Positions 7,452 to 14,551 of a DNA stretch of 64,000 bases are shown here, piece by piece. Every line of letters begins with the position of its first letter. The stretch's first letter is position 1. This stretch comes from Bog-159 sp963818855 (GTDB lineage: Bacteria > Acidobacteriota > Terriglobia > Bryobacterales > Bryobacteraceae). The notes under the pieces are model-generated. The model worked only from the letters and a program-made list of their open reading frames with translations, was not told the origin of the DNA and ran no database searches. Made by a program: the position numbers and the translations under genes. The stretch covers positions 62,001 to 126,000 of the forward strand of contig CAWFUH010000016.1 of the NCBI GenBank assembly GCA_963818855.1, read 5' to 3'.

Positions 7452-8195
7452 TTGGTACCTTTGCCTGATCTCGAGTCGGCCACAGCCGAAGAGGTCCTCT
7501 CCTGGGCTCTTCCGAAGTACGGTGACTCGCTCGCTATTTCGACCAGCTTTCAGAAAGAAGGCATGGTGGTGATCGACCTGGCCACCCGAATCAATCCCAA
7601 AGTTCGCGTCTTCACCATCGACACCGGGCGCCTGCCAGAGGAAACCCACCAGATGATGGAGACCGTGCGCCAGCGCTACGGTATCCCCGTGGAGATTGTG
7701 TTCCCGGAAGCGGCCGAGGTGGAAACGATGATCGCGACGCACGGTCCCAATCTGTTCTACCGTGAGATCGCCTTGCGGAAGCTCTGCTGCCATATACGCA
7801 AAGTGCGGCCGCTCGAGCGGAAGCTGGCCACCTTGAGCGCCTGGGTGGTGGGGCTGCGCCGCTCGCAGATGGAATCGCGCGCCGACATCGCCAAGGTCGA
7901 GAGCCGCGATGGCACGGTCAAGATCAGTCCGCTCGCGGATTGGAGCAGGCAGGATGTGGCGGATTACATCCGGCGGCACGATGTCCCAGTTCATCCACTC
8001 TACGCCAAAGGTTTTTCGAGCATCGGCTGCGGTCCCTGCACGCGCGCCACATTCGATTGCGAAGACGAGCGGGCCGGCCGTTGGTGGTGGGAGCAAGAGG
8101 GCGAGAAAGAGTGCGGCATACACATCACGCCCAGCGGGCAAGTGATGCGGCAGGTGGACGCCCTGATTGCGGAGATCCGGCCGGCAGCGCAGTAA
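7452..8195 (+). CDS. cysH: Adenylyl-/phosphoadenylyl-sulfate reductase (CysH family, Fe-S type)
   Basis: Reduces APS or PAPS to sulfite with thioredoxin in assimilatory sulfate reduction. The 247 residues fit the family length. Seen are the nucleotide-binding start SLAISTSFQKEGMVVIDLA, the FTIDTGRLPEET strand, and the paired cysteines KLCCHIRKV and GCGPCTR that ligate a [4Fe-4S] cluster, characteristic of APS-type enzymes. The C-terminal catalytic cysteine is in the KECGIHI motif. Start is TTG at 7452; another in-frame TTG at 7461 is possible. No other sulfur gene is adjacent. Confidence 0.9.
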   Translation: MVPLPDLESATAEEVLSWALPKYGDSLAISTSFQKEGMVVIDLATRINPKVRVFTIDTGRLPEETHQMMETVRQRYGIPVEIVFPEAAEVETMIATHGPNLFYREIALRKLCCHIRKVRPLERKLATLSAWVVGLRRSQMESRADIAKVESRDGTVKISPLADWSRQDVADYIRRHDVPVHPLYAKGFSSIGCGPCTRATFDCEDERAGRWWWEQEGEKECGIHITPSGQVMRQVDALIAEIRPAAQ

Positions 8196-8203
8196 GGCTG
8201 CGG

Positions 8204-8410
8204 TTACTCAGCGGGTTCCGGCGAACTATGCTGCGTGCGATAGAAGCGATGGCCGCAACTCCGGCAGCGATACGGTAACAGCCCCACGATCTTCAGCAAG
8301 CCATCGAGCAAGCCATGCGGCATAGAACGGCGCACGTCGGTCCAGCCGCATCCGGGACAGCGGGGGCCTTTGGTACTTTGGCTTTCGCCCTCTGGGGAAC
8401 CGCCTTCCAT
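8204..8410 (-). CDS. Small zinc-ribbon protein
   Basis: 68 residues with two CxxC pairs, CPGC (near 18) and CRSC (near 49), the pattern of a zinc ribbon. Between them is a hydrophobic, amphipathic stretch (LLDGLLKIVGLLPY). The product is probably a small nucleic-acid- or protein-binding protein; its specific role is unknown. It converges with cysH (8 bp between stops). A TACACT box lies 8 nt before the ATG, so the mRNA may be leaderless. Confidence 0.65.
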   Translation of the reverse strand: MEGGSPEGESQSTKGPRCPGCGWTDVRRSMPHGLLDGLLKIVGLLPYRCRSCGHRFYRTQHSSPEPAE

Positions 8411-8418
8411 GCCGTATC

Positions 8419-8424
8419 AGTGTA
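8419..8424 (-). promoter_or_regulatory. -10 box TACACT, 8 nt before start
   Basis: TACACT-N8-ATG for the zinc-ribbon gene; part of the leaderless pattern discussed in the findings. Confidence 0.4.
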
Positions 8425-8435
8425 ACAAGCGGCAG

Positions 8436-8487
8436 GGCGAGCTTCGCTCGCCGTGGCTGGTGATTAGTGGTTGGTGGCTGGTGATTG
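8436..8487. repeat. Hairpin plus short internal repeats
   Basis: GGCGAGC/GCTCGCC hairpin (8436-8452) followed by TGGCTGGTGATT occurring twice around TAGTGGTTGG. It fills the gap between the amidase stop and the zinc-ribbon gene. Confidence 0.5.
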
Positions 8488-8490
8488 TGT

Positions 8491-9882
8491 TTACTTGGTG
8501 GATACTTTGTCCACCGCTTGGGCCACTTCGAAGTGACTCAAGCTCTGCGCGTAACGGAAGACGCCGCGATACAGAGCTTCCGCCAGCTTCTGGCGATGCT
8601 CGGGTTTCTTCAGCAGAGACTCTTCGCGGACATTGCTCAGGAATCCGATTTCCGCCAAGACGGACGGCATGGACGCGCCGATCAACACCACGAATGGCGC
8701 CTTCTTAACGCCCCGGTTCTTGATACCCGGATCGTAGTGCGCGGCGAACGGAAACAGCGCCGCCTGTACGCTGGCCGCGAATTGCTTGGACTCCTCCGCT
8801 TTGTCCTGCAAAGTAATCTTCTGGATCAGGTCGCGGAGCTCGAACACCGATTTATCGGAGGAGGCGTTTTCGCGGCTGGCCACGGCCAGTGCATCCTTGG
8901 CATTGGTGAAGTTCAGGTAATAGCTCTCCACTCCCCCGATGCGCGGGTAAGGCGATGAATTCGCGTGGATAGAGAGGAACAGGTCGGCCTTCTGCTCATT
9001 GGCGATGGCGGTGCGGCGTTCGAGTGGAATGAACGTGTCATCGGCGCGTGTGTAGAGGACCTCGCTGCCCATGCGCGACTCAATCAGCTTGCCCAACCGG
9101 AGCGCCACATCGAGGACCAGATCCTTCTCCAGAAGTCCGTTGGGTCCCGAGGTACCGTCGTCATGGCCGCCGTGGCCCGGATCTAATACCACGCGCCGGA
9201 TCTTCAGCCCCAGTGCGCGGGTGAGGGATCCCGAGCCGTCGTTGGGTAGCTTGGCCGCGCGCCCGGACCCGGCGTATTCGGCGATACGGCTGGTATTCGC
9301 CAGAGGCTCGGTTTCGGGCGCGGGCCGGCTTGCGGGGATGACAGTTGCTACAGAGCCGCTATTGGGAACCGGTACTGCCGCATTAGTGAGCGGTGCCAGC
9401 GCGCTGGCCGCCGCCGGCGTCACAACCGGCGGCGACGGCAGCAGGGCCGGTGCCACAGGAGCAGGCGCGGCCGGCGAAACGCTGCTCTTCGGCCGCAGTT
9501 CTACCACCAGACGGTCGGGATTGGAGAGTTGCGTAGCGGAGTATTCCGTGGCGCCTTCCAGATCGAGCACCACCCGCGTGACACCAGACTCCGGCTCAGC
9601 CACCCGCACCCTCTTCACCAGCTTGTCGTTGATCACGGTGGAATAGAAGCGTCGGCCGTTGATGCGCGGCCGGGAGTCCTTCAAATCGAAGAAGATGCGT
9701 TCCGGATTATGGGCGCGCTCGGCGCGAAATTCGAATTCGCCATCCACCTCGATGATGACGCGGGTGGCTTCGGGCAGAGTCCACGAGCGTACGGCGGTCA
9801 CCTCGTGTAAGTCCTCCCCGCGAACGGGCCCCGACTGGCCGGCGGCCAGCAGGGCGAGCAGCGGAATGAGGGCGCGCTTCAT
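8491..9882 (-). CDS. N-acetylmuramoyl-L-alanine amidase (AMIN + Amidase_3)
   Basis: Periplasmic zinc hydrolase that cleaves the amide between N-acetylmuramic acid and the stem peptide, used in cell separation and wall turnover. Start at MKRALIPLLALLAAG gives a signal peptide and 463 residues; an upstream in-frame ATG at 9924 would overlap the preceding gene and hide the signal. An AMIN domain (about 20-125) is followed by a Pro/Ala-rich linker and an Amidase_3 catalytic domain from about 225: DPGHGGHDDG, EKDL, FLSIHANSS and LAEIGFLSN supply the zinc ligands and catalytic Glu. It lies 7 bp after a lytic transglycosylase gene, forming a peptidoglycan-remodelling pair. Confidence 0.92.
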   Translation of the reverse strand: MKRALIPLLALLAAGQSGPVRGEDLHEVTAVRSWTLPEATRVIIEVDGEFEFRAERAHNPERIFFDLKDSRPRINGRRFYSTVINDKLVKRVRVAEPESGVTRVVLDLEGATEYSATQLSNPDRLVVELRPKSSVSPAAPAPVAPALLPSPPVVTPAAASALAPLTNAAVPVPNSGSVATVIPASRPAPETEPLANTSRIAEYAGSGRAAKLPNDGSGSLTRALGLKIRRVVLDPGHGGHDDGTSGPNGLLEKDLVLDVALRLGKLIESRMGSEVLYTRADDTFIPLERRTAIANEQKADLFLSIHANSSPYPRIGGVESYYLNFTNAKDALAVASRENASSDKSVFELRDLIQKITLQDKAEESKQFAASVQAALFPFAAHYDPGIKNRGVKKAPFVVLIGASMPSVLAEIGFLSNVREESLLKKPEHRQKLAEALYRGVFRYAQSLSHFEVAQAVDKVSTK

Positions 9883-9889
9883 GAAGCCA

Positions 9890-10564
9890 TCACTGCGACG
9901 TATAGTAGACCCTGCCGTTGGCATCCCTCACTTCGCGGATCAGATTGTAGAGAGGCAGCGCATTGGCCGACTGGGCGCCGTCTGTTTGGACGGCGGCGGG
10001 CGCCGCTCCGGTTTCATCGGGCGCGCCGGCCAGCCGTTGGCGAACTTTGGCGACATAGCCCACTGTTTCCGGATATGGGGGGATGCCACCGTAACGCGAA
10101 ACAGCGCCTTCCCCGGCATTGTAGGCGGCCAGCGCCAGGGACTCATCGCCCTTGTATAAACCCAGGAGATATTTCAGGTAGCGTGTGCCGCCTTCTATGT
10201 TGTCTTCCGGATCGAAAACATCGGAAACACCGAAGCGGCGGGCCGTCGCTGGAATCAGTTGCATCAGGCCCAGCGCACCTTTGGGTGAGACGGCGTTCGG
10301 GTCGTAATTGCTTTCCACCTGAATGACGGAATGGACCAGGCGCGAAGGAAGCTGGTTCTCACGGGCGATCCGGTCGACGGTTTCGGCCATGGCCGCCGAC
10401 GGTACCGCGCGCGGACTGGCAGCCGGGCGCTGGCGGACGACCGTGCGCACCAGCCGTCCCGTATTCGGGTCGGGCCGCACGACGGACACCACGGGCGCGT
10501 CCGCACCTTGGAAGACCGCAGCCGCGAAGCCGCACATGCAAGCGATTATAAAACATTTTCGCAC
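9890..10564 (-). CDS. Lytic transglycosylase, SLT domain
   Basis: Periplasmic enzyme that cleaves the MurNAc-GlcNAc bond with formation of 1,6-anhydromuramic acid. 224 residues from a GTG start, with signal peptide MRKCFIIACMCGFAAAVFQ. The SLT (goose-lysozyme-like) domain spans about 62-180: IQVESNYDPNAVSPKGA contains the catalytic Glu, then LMQLIPATA and AAYNAGEGAV. The downstream amidase acts on the same polymer. A second SLT protein of similar size lies at 28084-28665. Confidence 0.9.
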   Translation of the reverse strand: MRKCFIIACMCGFAAAVFQGADAPVVSVVRPDPNTGRLVRTVVRQRPAASPRAVPSAAMAETVDRIARENQLPSRLVHSVIQVESNYDPNAVSPKGALGLMQLIPATARRFGVSDVFDPEDNIEGGTRYLKYLLGLYKGDESLALAAYNAGEGAVSRYGGIPPYPETVGYVAKVRQRLAGAPDETGAAPAAVQTDGAQSANALPLYNLIREVRDANGRVYYTSQ

Positions 10565-10630
10565 GGTATTGTTTCAATCCTATAGCAAGAATCGACCGTC
10601 GCGCGCCCAAGTGGCTATTACCCTCAATGG

Positions 10631-10636
10631 TATCAT
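10631..10636 (+). promoter_or_regulatory. -10 box TATCAT, 6 nt before mobA start
   Basis: TATCAT-N6-GTG with no Shine-Dalgarno; probable leaderless start. Confidence 0.45.
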
Positions 10637-10642
10637 TTCCTT

Positions 10643-11209
10643 GTGAGTAGGGCCGGGTACGTGCTGACGGGGGGAATGAGCTCCCGGATGGGCCGGGATA
10701 AAGCGCTGCTGCCGTTCCACGGCGGGGCGTTGGTAGCGCATGTCGCGGCTGCCGCAACCGCCGCGGCCGGATCGGTCATGCTGATCGGAGATCCTCTGAA
10801 ATATGGCCATTTGGGTTATCCGGTGCTTCCGGACCGCCGGCCTGGCGCTGGACCTCTGGGCGGCATCGAGTCTGCGTTGAGCTACACCACCGCCGACTGG
10901 AACCTGGTGCTGGCGTGCGACATGCCTGCGATATCCGCCGAATTTCTGCGCGGCCTGCTGGAGGCCGCCGAACGGTGCAATGCCGACGCGCTGGTTCCGG
11001 AGGGTCCTTCCGGGCTGCTCGAACCGCTGAGCGCGGTTTATCATCGCCGCTGCCTGGCAGAAGTACGGCGCGCGCTGAACGCGGGCGTGCGAAAGGTCAC
11101 CGAGGGGCTGACCGGCTTGGAGGTCGCGCACTTCGCGGTTGCGGATGGGGCCTGTTTCGAGAATCTCAACACCCCCGAGGAGTGGGCCTGCTACCATGAC
11201 CCCCATTGA
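10643..11209 (+). CDS. mobA: Molybdenum cofactor guanylyltransferase
   Basis: Transfers GMP from GTP to molybdopterin in Moco maturation. 188 residues from GTG. The nucleotidyltransferase signature LTGGMSSRMGRDKA is at residues 8-21; DRRPGAGPLGGIESAL and LACDMPAI (metal-binding Asp) follow in the usual order. The MobA/IspD fold also occurs in other nucleotidyltransferases, but the GAGPLGGI and CDMP motifs favour MobA. The last codons overlap the start of the downstream ATPase gene. No molybdoenzyme is in view. Confidence 0.88.
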   Translation: MSRAGYVLTGGMSSRMGRDKALLPFHGGALVAHVAAAATAAAGSVMLIGDPLKYGHLGYPVLPDRRPGAGPLGGIESALSYTTADWNLVLACDMPAISAEFLRGLLEAAERCNADALVPEGPSGLLEPLSAVYHRRCLAEVRRALNAGVRKVTEGLTGLEVAHFAVADGACFENLNTPEEWACYHDPH

Positions 11210-11951
11210 TCAATTCCCGCATTACATCGAATTCCGGCACGTTTATAAGACGTTCGATAAGCCCGTTTTAGTCGATTCCAACTTTCATGTAGACGCCGGG
11301 CAGACGGTGGCCATCATCGGTCGCAGCGGCGTGGGCAAGTCCGTGACGCTTTCGCACATTATGGGCTTTCTGAAGCCGGATAGCGGCCGCGTGATTGTGG
11401 CGCACGAGGACATCACCGATTTCGCCGAGGCAGAACTGCGCCGTATTCGCAAAAAAGTGACGATGGTGTTCCAGTCCGGGGCGCTATTCGATTCTTTGAC
11501 CGTCGCCGAAAACGTGCTGTTCTCGCTCGAACTGCGCGAGGACTACAACGAGCGCAATAAGGAAGACGTAGTCAACGGGCTGCTGGGCATGGTGGACATT
11601 GCCGAGGCTCGCGATTCGTATCCGGCGGATCTGTCGATGGGTTACAAGCGGGCGGTGGCGATCGCGCGCGCGCTGGCCGCGCAGCCCCAGTGCGTGCTCT
11701 ACGACGAGCCTACCACGATGGTGGATCCGATCATGTCCGATCATCTGAGCGACTTGATGTTGCGGCTGAAGAAGCAACTCGGGTTGACTTCAATTGTGGT
11801 AACGCACGATCTGGACCTGATGTATAAAGTGGCCGATCAGGTGGTGTTTCTGTTTGAAGGGCGCGTGATCTTCTTTGGCCCGCCGGCGGATTTGGAGAAG
11901 TCGAGTCATCCGCATGTGCGCGAGTTTCTGGAGATGGACCGGGTGGCGTAG
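11196..11951 (+). CDS. ABC transporter ATP-binding protein, Mla/Mce type
   Basis: 251-residue ATPase resembling MlaF, the energy subunit of phospholipid (Mce-type) transporters. Walker A GRSGVGKS, Q-loop MVFQSGALFDSLTVAENV (typical of MlaF relatives), Walker B CVLYDEPTTMVDP and switch His in VVTHDLDL are present. The signature motif reads LSMGYKRAVAIARAL instead of LSGGxxRRVAIARAL, an unusual substitution. Start ATG at 11196 overlaps the end of mobA by 14 bp, so the two are co-transcribed. No MlaE or MlaD partner is next to it; partners would have to be elsewhere. Confidence 0.88.
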   Translation: MTPIDQFPHYIEFRHVYKTFDKPVLVDSNFHVDAGQTVAIIGRSGVGKSVTLSHIMGFLKPDSGRVIVAHEDITDFAEAELRRIRKKVTMVFQSGALFDSLTVAENVLFSLELREDYNERNKEDVVNGLLGMVDIAEARDSYPADLSMGYKRAVAIARALAAQPQCVLYDEPTTMVDPIMSDHLSDLMLRLKKQLGLTSIVVTHDLDLMYKVADQVVFLFEGRVIFFGPPADLEKSSHPHVREFLEMDRVA

Positions 11952-11956
11952 TTCGG

Positions 11957-11996
11957 GCGGCCTGAGAGGCCGCCGCAGGCAAAGTGCCTGCCCCAC
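11957..11996 (+). repeat. Twin-hairpin element
   Basis: GCGGCCT-gag-AGGCCGC followed by GCAGGCA-aag-TGCCTGC and the terminal CCCAC. It lies between the ATPase stop and the convergent TPR gene. Confidence 0.8.
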
Positions 11997-11997
11997 G

Positions 11998-12309
11998 TCA
12001 GCCCAAGAGATCAAGCGCCGTCTGAATCTCGCTGCGGGTGTGCAGATCCCCGATCCTTGTGGTCGCCTCAATTCCCTGCCGGTAGAGAGCGCGCGCGTCT
12101 TCGCGGCGGCCCAATTTTTCCAGCGTTTGCCCGCCGTGATAATAGGCGGCCGAGTAGTTCGGATTGGCGGCCAGCAGCGTGCGATATTCCTCGATGGCCC
12201 CCTCCAGGTCACCCGCGTTGACGTACTCCATCGCCAGACCGTAGCGCGAGAAACTGTCGTTGGGATTCTGCGCCACCATGTTCTTCAGCACTTCCAGCCG
12301 GTTGCTCAT
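11998..12309 (-). CDS. Small TPR protein
   Basis: 103 residues made almost entirely of two to three tetratricopeptide repeats: NDSFSRYGLAMEYVNAGDLEGAI, then SAAYYHGGQTLEKLGRREDA, with the typical W/Y-LG-Y-A spacing. No signal peptide. Such proteins are interaction scaffolds; the partner is unknown. Divergent from the Cys-rich protein gene at 12334, with 24 bp between start codons. Confidence 0.8.
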   Translation of the reverse strand: MSNRLEVLKNMVAQNPNDSFSRYGLAMEYVNAGDLEGAIEEYRTLLAANPNYSAAYYHGGQTLEKLGRREDARALYRQGIEATTRIGDLHTRSEIQTALDLLG

Positions 12310-12319
12310 ACCCCTGTGT

Positions 12320-12325
12320 TACCAT
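12320..12325 (+). promoter_or_regulatory. -10 box TACCAT, 8 nt before start
   Basis: TACCAT-N8-ATG in the 24-bp divergent gap; leaderless pattern. Confidence 0.35.
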
Positions 12326-12333
12326 ACCTGCCA

Positions 12334-12768
12334 ATGGCATGTCCTTGTTTCTTCCCGGTCGAGCGCATGCCGCAGGCCACCGGGAAAAAGGCGCCGCCCA
12401 TGCCGCTGGGCGATGCCTGGTCCGGCGTTTGCCTGGCCACACTCGAGGCCGAATGGCGGCCCGATCCGCGCACGTTGCAGCAGCATTGCAATTTCGGCTA
12501 TGCCCGAGAGAAGTGCGGACGCGTCCCGGCGGATGCGCCTGACGCGGTGCGCTTCAGCATCGCGCAGGACCGCGACGGCCTGATCGGCATCCAATGGGTA
12601 ATGGAGAAGGAGCATTTGCCGTTCGCGCATGGTCCGCTCGAATATTCGCGCGCCACGGCCGGTTTTGTGGTGGGACATCCGGATGCCCGCCTGACCCAAC
12701 AGGCACAGGCTTACGTAGCGAGTTACTTGCGCCGCAAGCGCGACTGCCACGAGCTACGCAAGGGCTGA
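12334..12768 (+). CDS. Conserved cysteine-containing hypothetical protein
   Basis: 144 residues starting MACPCFFPVER. Cysteines at positions 3 and 5 and further Cys in the middle (GVCLA, QHCNFGYAREKCG) could bind metal or a cluster, but no known motif is completed. No signal peptide or membrane helix. ATG at 12334 is chosen because it follows a -10-like box and gives the compact Cys-rich N-terminus; longer in-frame extensions overlap the divergent TPR gene. The stop codon falls at the edge of a dispersed repeat. Function unknown. Confidence 0.65.
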   Translation: MACPCFFPVERMPQATGKKAPPMPLGDAWSGVCLATLEAEWRPDPRTLQQHCNFGYAREKCGRVPADAPDAVRFSIAQDRDGLIGIQWVMEKEHLPFAHGPLEYSRATAGFVVGHPDARLTQQAQAYVASYLRRKRDCHELRKG

Positions 12769-12820
12769 GCCTGCGGGATATGGAAGACAGAAGTCAGGAG
12801 TCAGAAGTCAGAATGACCGG
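12762..12820 (+). repeat. Dispersed direct repeat, copy 1
   Basis: Shares about 48 nt with 42302-42350 (CTGCGGGATATGGAAGAC, then alternating GTCAG/AGTCAG units). This copy appears to have lost one arm of the twin hairpin preserved in copy 2. Confidence 0.75.
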
Positions 12821-12868
12821 CCTCGTGCTGAATTCACAGGACTTCGCGCGGCATAACGATAAGTAAAC

Positions 12869-13360
12869 ATGAGCGGCTCGCATTTTCCTCCAGGAAAGCC
12901 GGTGGCCGATTCCATCTCGGAGTACGCCGAACTGGCTCTGCCTACCGACGCGAACGGTTTGGGCAACGTGCTGGGAGGAAAAGTCATGCACCTGGTGGAT
13001 GTGGCCGGCGCTATGGCCGCCATGCGCCACGCGCGCCGGCCGGTGGTGACCGCCTCGTTCGACCACATGAATTTCCTGCATCCGATTCACATCGGGCAGT
13101 TGATGGTGCTGCATTCGCAGGTGAACCGGGTTTTTCGCACATCCATGGAAGTCGGCGTTAAAGTGATGGTGGAGGATCTGATGACCGGCCGCAAACAGCA
13201 TACCTGCTCCGCCTACTTGACCTTCGTGGCGCTGGATGAAGACGGGAAGCCTATGGCGATTCCGCCCGCTATTCCGGAAACGGAAGAACAACAGCGGCGC
13301 TACCGGGATGCCGGCGAGAGACGGGAAATACGTCTGGCTATGCGGAATCGAACGCGGTAG
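12869..13360 (+). CDS. Acyl-CoA thioesterase, hotdog fold (YciA/ACOT type)
   Basis: Hydrolyses acyl-CoA thioesters in the cytoplasm. 163 residues with one hotdog domain. DANGLGNVLGGKVMHLVDVAGAMAA holds the central helix and the catalytic Asp region, followed by FDHMNFLHPIHIGQLM, typical of the YciA/cytosolic acyl-CoA thioesterase group. The tail after residue 130 is charged. Substrate chain length cannot be told. Convergent with the Hfq-like gene, 11 bp apart. Confidence 0.85.
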   Translation: MSGSHFPPGKPVADSISEYAELALPTDANGLGNVLGGKVMHLVDVAGAMAAMRHARRPVVTASFDHMNFLHPIHIGQLMVLHSQVNRVFRTSMEVGVKVMVEDLMTGRKQHTCSAYLTFVALDEDGKPMAIPPAIPETEEQQRRYRDAGERREIRLAMRNRTR

Positions 13361-13371
13361 TACCAGGCTGG

Positions 13372-13668
13372 CTACGCCTTGTACATGTACTTGATATTCG
13401 GCTTATACAGCAGCACATTCGGTTCGCCGGTGCGATTCACCTTCAGACAACATTTGTCATACCACTCGATGACACCGTGCAGAGTTTCACCGTCCTTAAG
13501 CACGAAGACCATCGGAGTCTTTGACTGCATCTGCTTTACGTAGTAAAAGTTTTCGGCGTTGGTCTGATCGGGTGGCACGGGCTTTTTCTGCGGCCGGCGC
13601 GGCGGGGCAATCTGCTCCTTAATCTCGTTCAGGGACGGGCGGATGAGTTTACGGTTCGCAGATTCCAC
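13372..13668 (-). CDS. Hfq-like (Sm-fold) protein
   Basis: 98 residues. Residues about 38-96 match the Hfq pattern: an ENFYYVKQMQ helix, an Sm1-like TPMVFVLKDGETLHGVIEWYDKC segment, then an Sm2-like LLYKPNIKYMY. In canonical Hfq the Sm2 motif is YKHAI; here the His is Pro, and an N-terminal extension rich in Pro, Lys and Arg is added. GTG start is backed by AAGGAAGG 6 nt upstream. By analogy it could bind RNA and act in sRNA-mRNA pairing, but the substitution makes function uncertain. Confidence 0.65.
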   Translation of the reverse strand: MESANRKLIRPSLNEIKEQIAPPRRPQKKPVPPDQTNAENFYYVKQMQSKTPMVFVLKDGETLHGVIEWYDKCCLKVNRTGEPNVLLYKPNIKYMYKA

Positions 13669-13800
13669 TGGAAGCCTTCCTTATTGGCAGATTGGACTTG
13701 ACCCGCGGGTTCGCTTACGACGGAAGCGGCGCGAGTTTAGTTGGATCAAGTTCTGTCCGACTTGAACATATATTTAACACATTGTTACGTTCGCCGCAAG

Positions 13801-13817
13801 GCGGGCTGAAGCCCCGC
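13801..13817. repeat. Single-hairpin intergenic repeat
   Basis: GCGGGCTGAAGCCCCGC, related to the first arm of the repeats at 28034 and 35334. The remainder of the gap 13669-13825 holds no other recognisable feature. Confidence 0.55.
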
Positions 13818-13825
13818 ACGGAGGC

Positions 13826-14548
13826 CTAATCGGATCGTGCAGCGCTGCTTTCGAGAACGGGCTGCGGTAACTCATCCTTCGCGTGAAAAGGATTGAAGTC
13901 CGTGTTCCAATCGAACACGTCCACGCCTTCGCGCCGCTTCAGGGTATTCACGATCCAATACGTTAGCGGCGTGGCGGCGACCTCGTACAGCACTTTGGCC
14001 AAATAGCCCGACAGAACCAGATTGGCAATCAACCCGACACTGAGGCTGCCTCCAAAAGTAAGTACGGTCACTACCAGCGTATCTACTGCCTGTCCGGCGA
14101 CCGTTGAACCGACCGTGCGCGTCCAAAGGTAGCGTCCCTTGGTCACCAGCTTCATTTTTGCCATCACAAATGAGTTGGCGAACTCGCCGCACCAGAAGGC
14201 CGCGAGGCTCGAAGCGATGATGCGCGGCACGAAGTTGAAGACCCGGGCGAAGGCGGCCTGGCCATCCCAACCGGATGCGGGCGGCAGCCAGACGGTGACC
14301 AATCCCATGACTGCGAGCAACGCCGACGCGAAGAAGCCGACCCAAATGGCGCGCCGCGAAGCACCGTATCCGTAGACTTCGGTGAAGATGTCGCCAAAGA
14401 TATAGGTGATCGGGAAAAATAACATCGCGCCGCTGAAACGGAAAGGACCCACGGCGGTGATCTTCTGTCCCACCAGGTTGGAGATCAGCAGGATCACGAC
14501 GAAAGTGTGGACCAGAAGATCGTAGTAGCGGTAGCGGCTTTTGTGCAT
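13826..14548 (-). CDS. yhhQ: Queuosine precursor transporter (YhhQ/VUT family)
   Basis: 240-residue inner-membrane protein importing queuosine precursors such as preQ0/preQ1. About six transmembrane helices and the family motifs ISNLVGQKI (helix 1), FFPITYIFGDIFTEVYGY (helix 2-3) and the GEFANSFVMAKMK segment are visible. Ends in a short cytoplasmic tail. Starts 3 bp after the upstream enolase-superfamily gene, so they form one transcript, though no functional link is evident. Confidence 0.9.
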   Translation of the reverse strand: MHKSRYRYYDLLVHTFVVILLISNLVGQKITAVGPFRFSGAMLFFPITYIFGDIFTEVYGYGASRRAIWVGFFASALLAVMGLVTVWLPPASGWDGQAAFARVFNFVPRIIASSLAAFWCGEFANSFVMAKMKLVTKGRYLWTRTVGSTVAGQAVDTLVVTVLTFGGSLSVGLIANLVLSGYLAKVLYEVAATPLTYWIVNTLKRREGVDVFDWNTDFNPFHAKDELPQPVLESSAARSD

Positions 14549-14551
14549 CGC

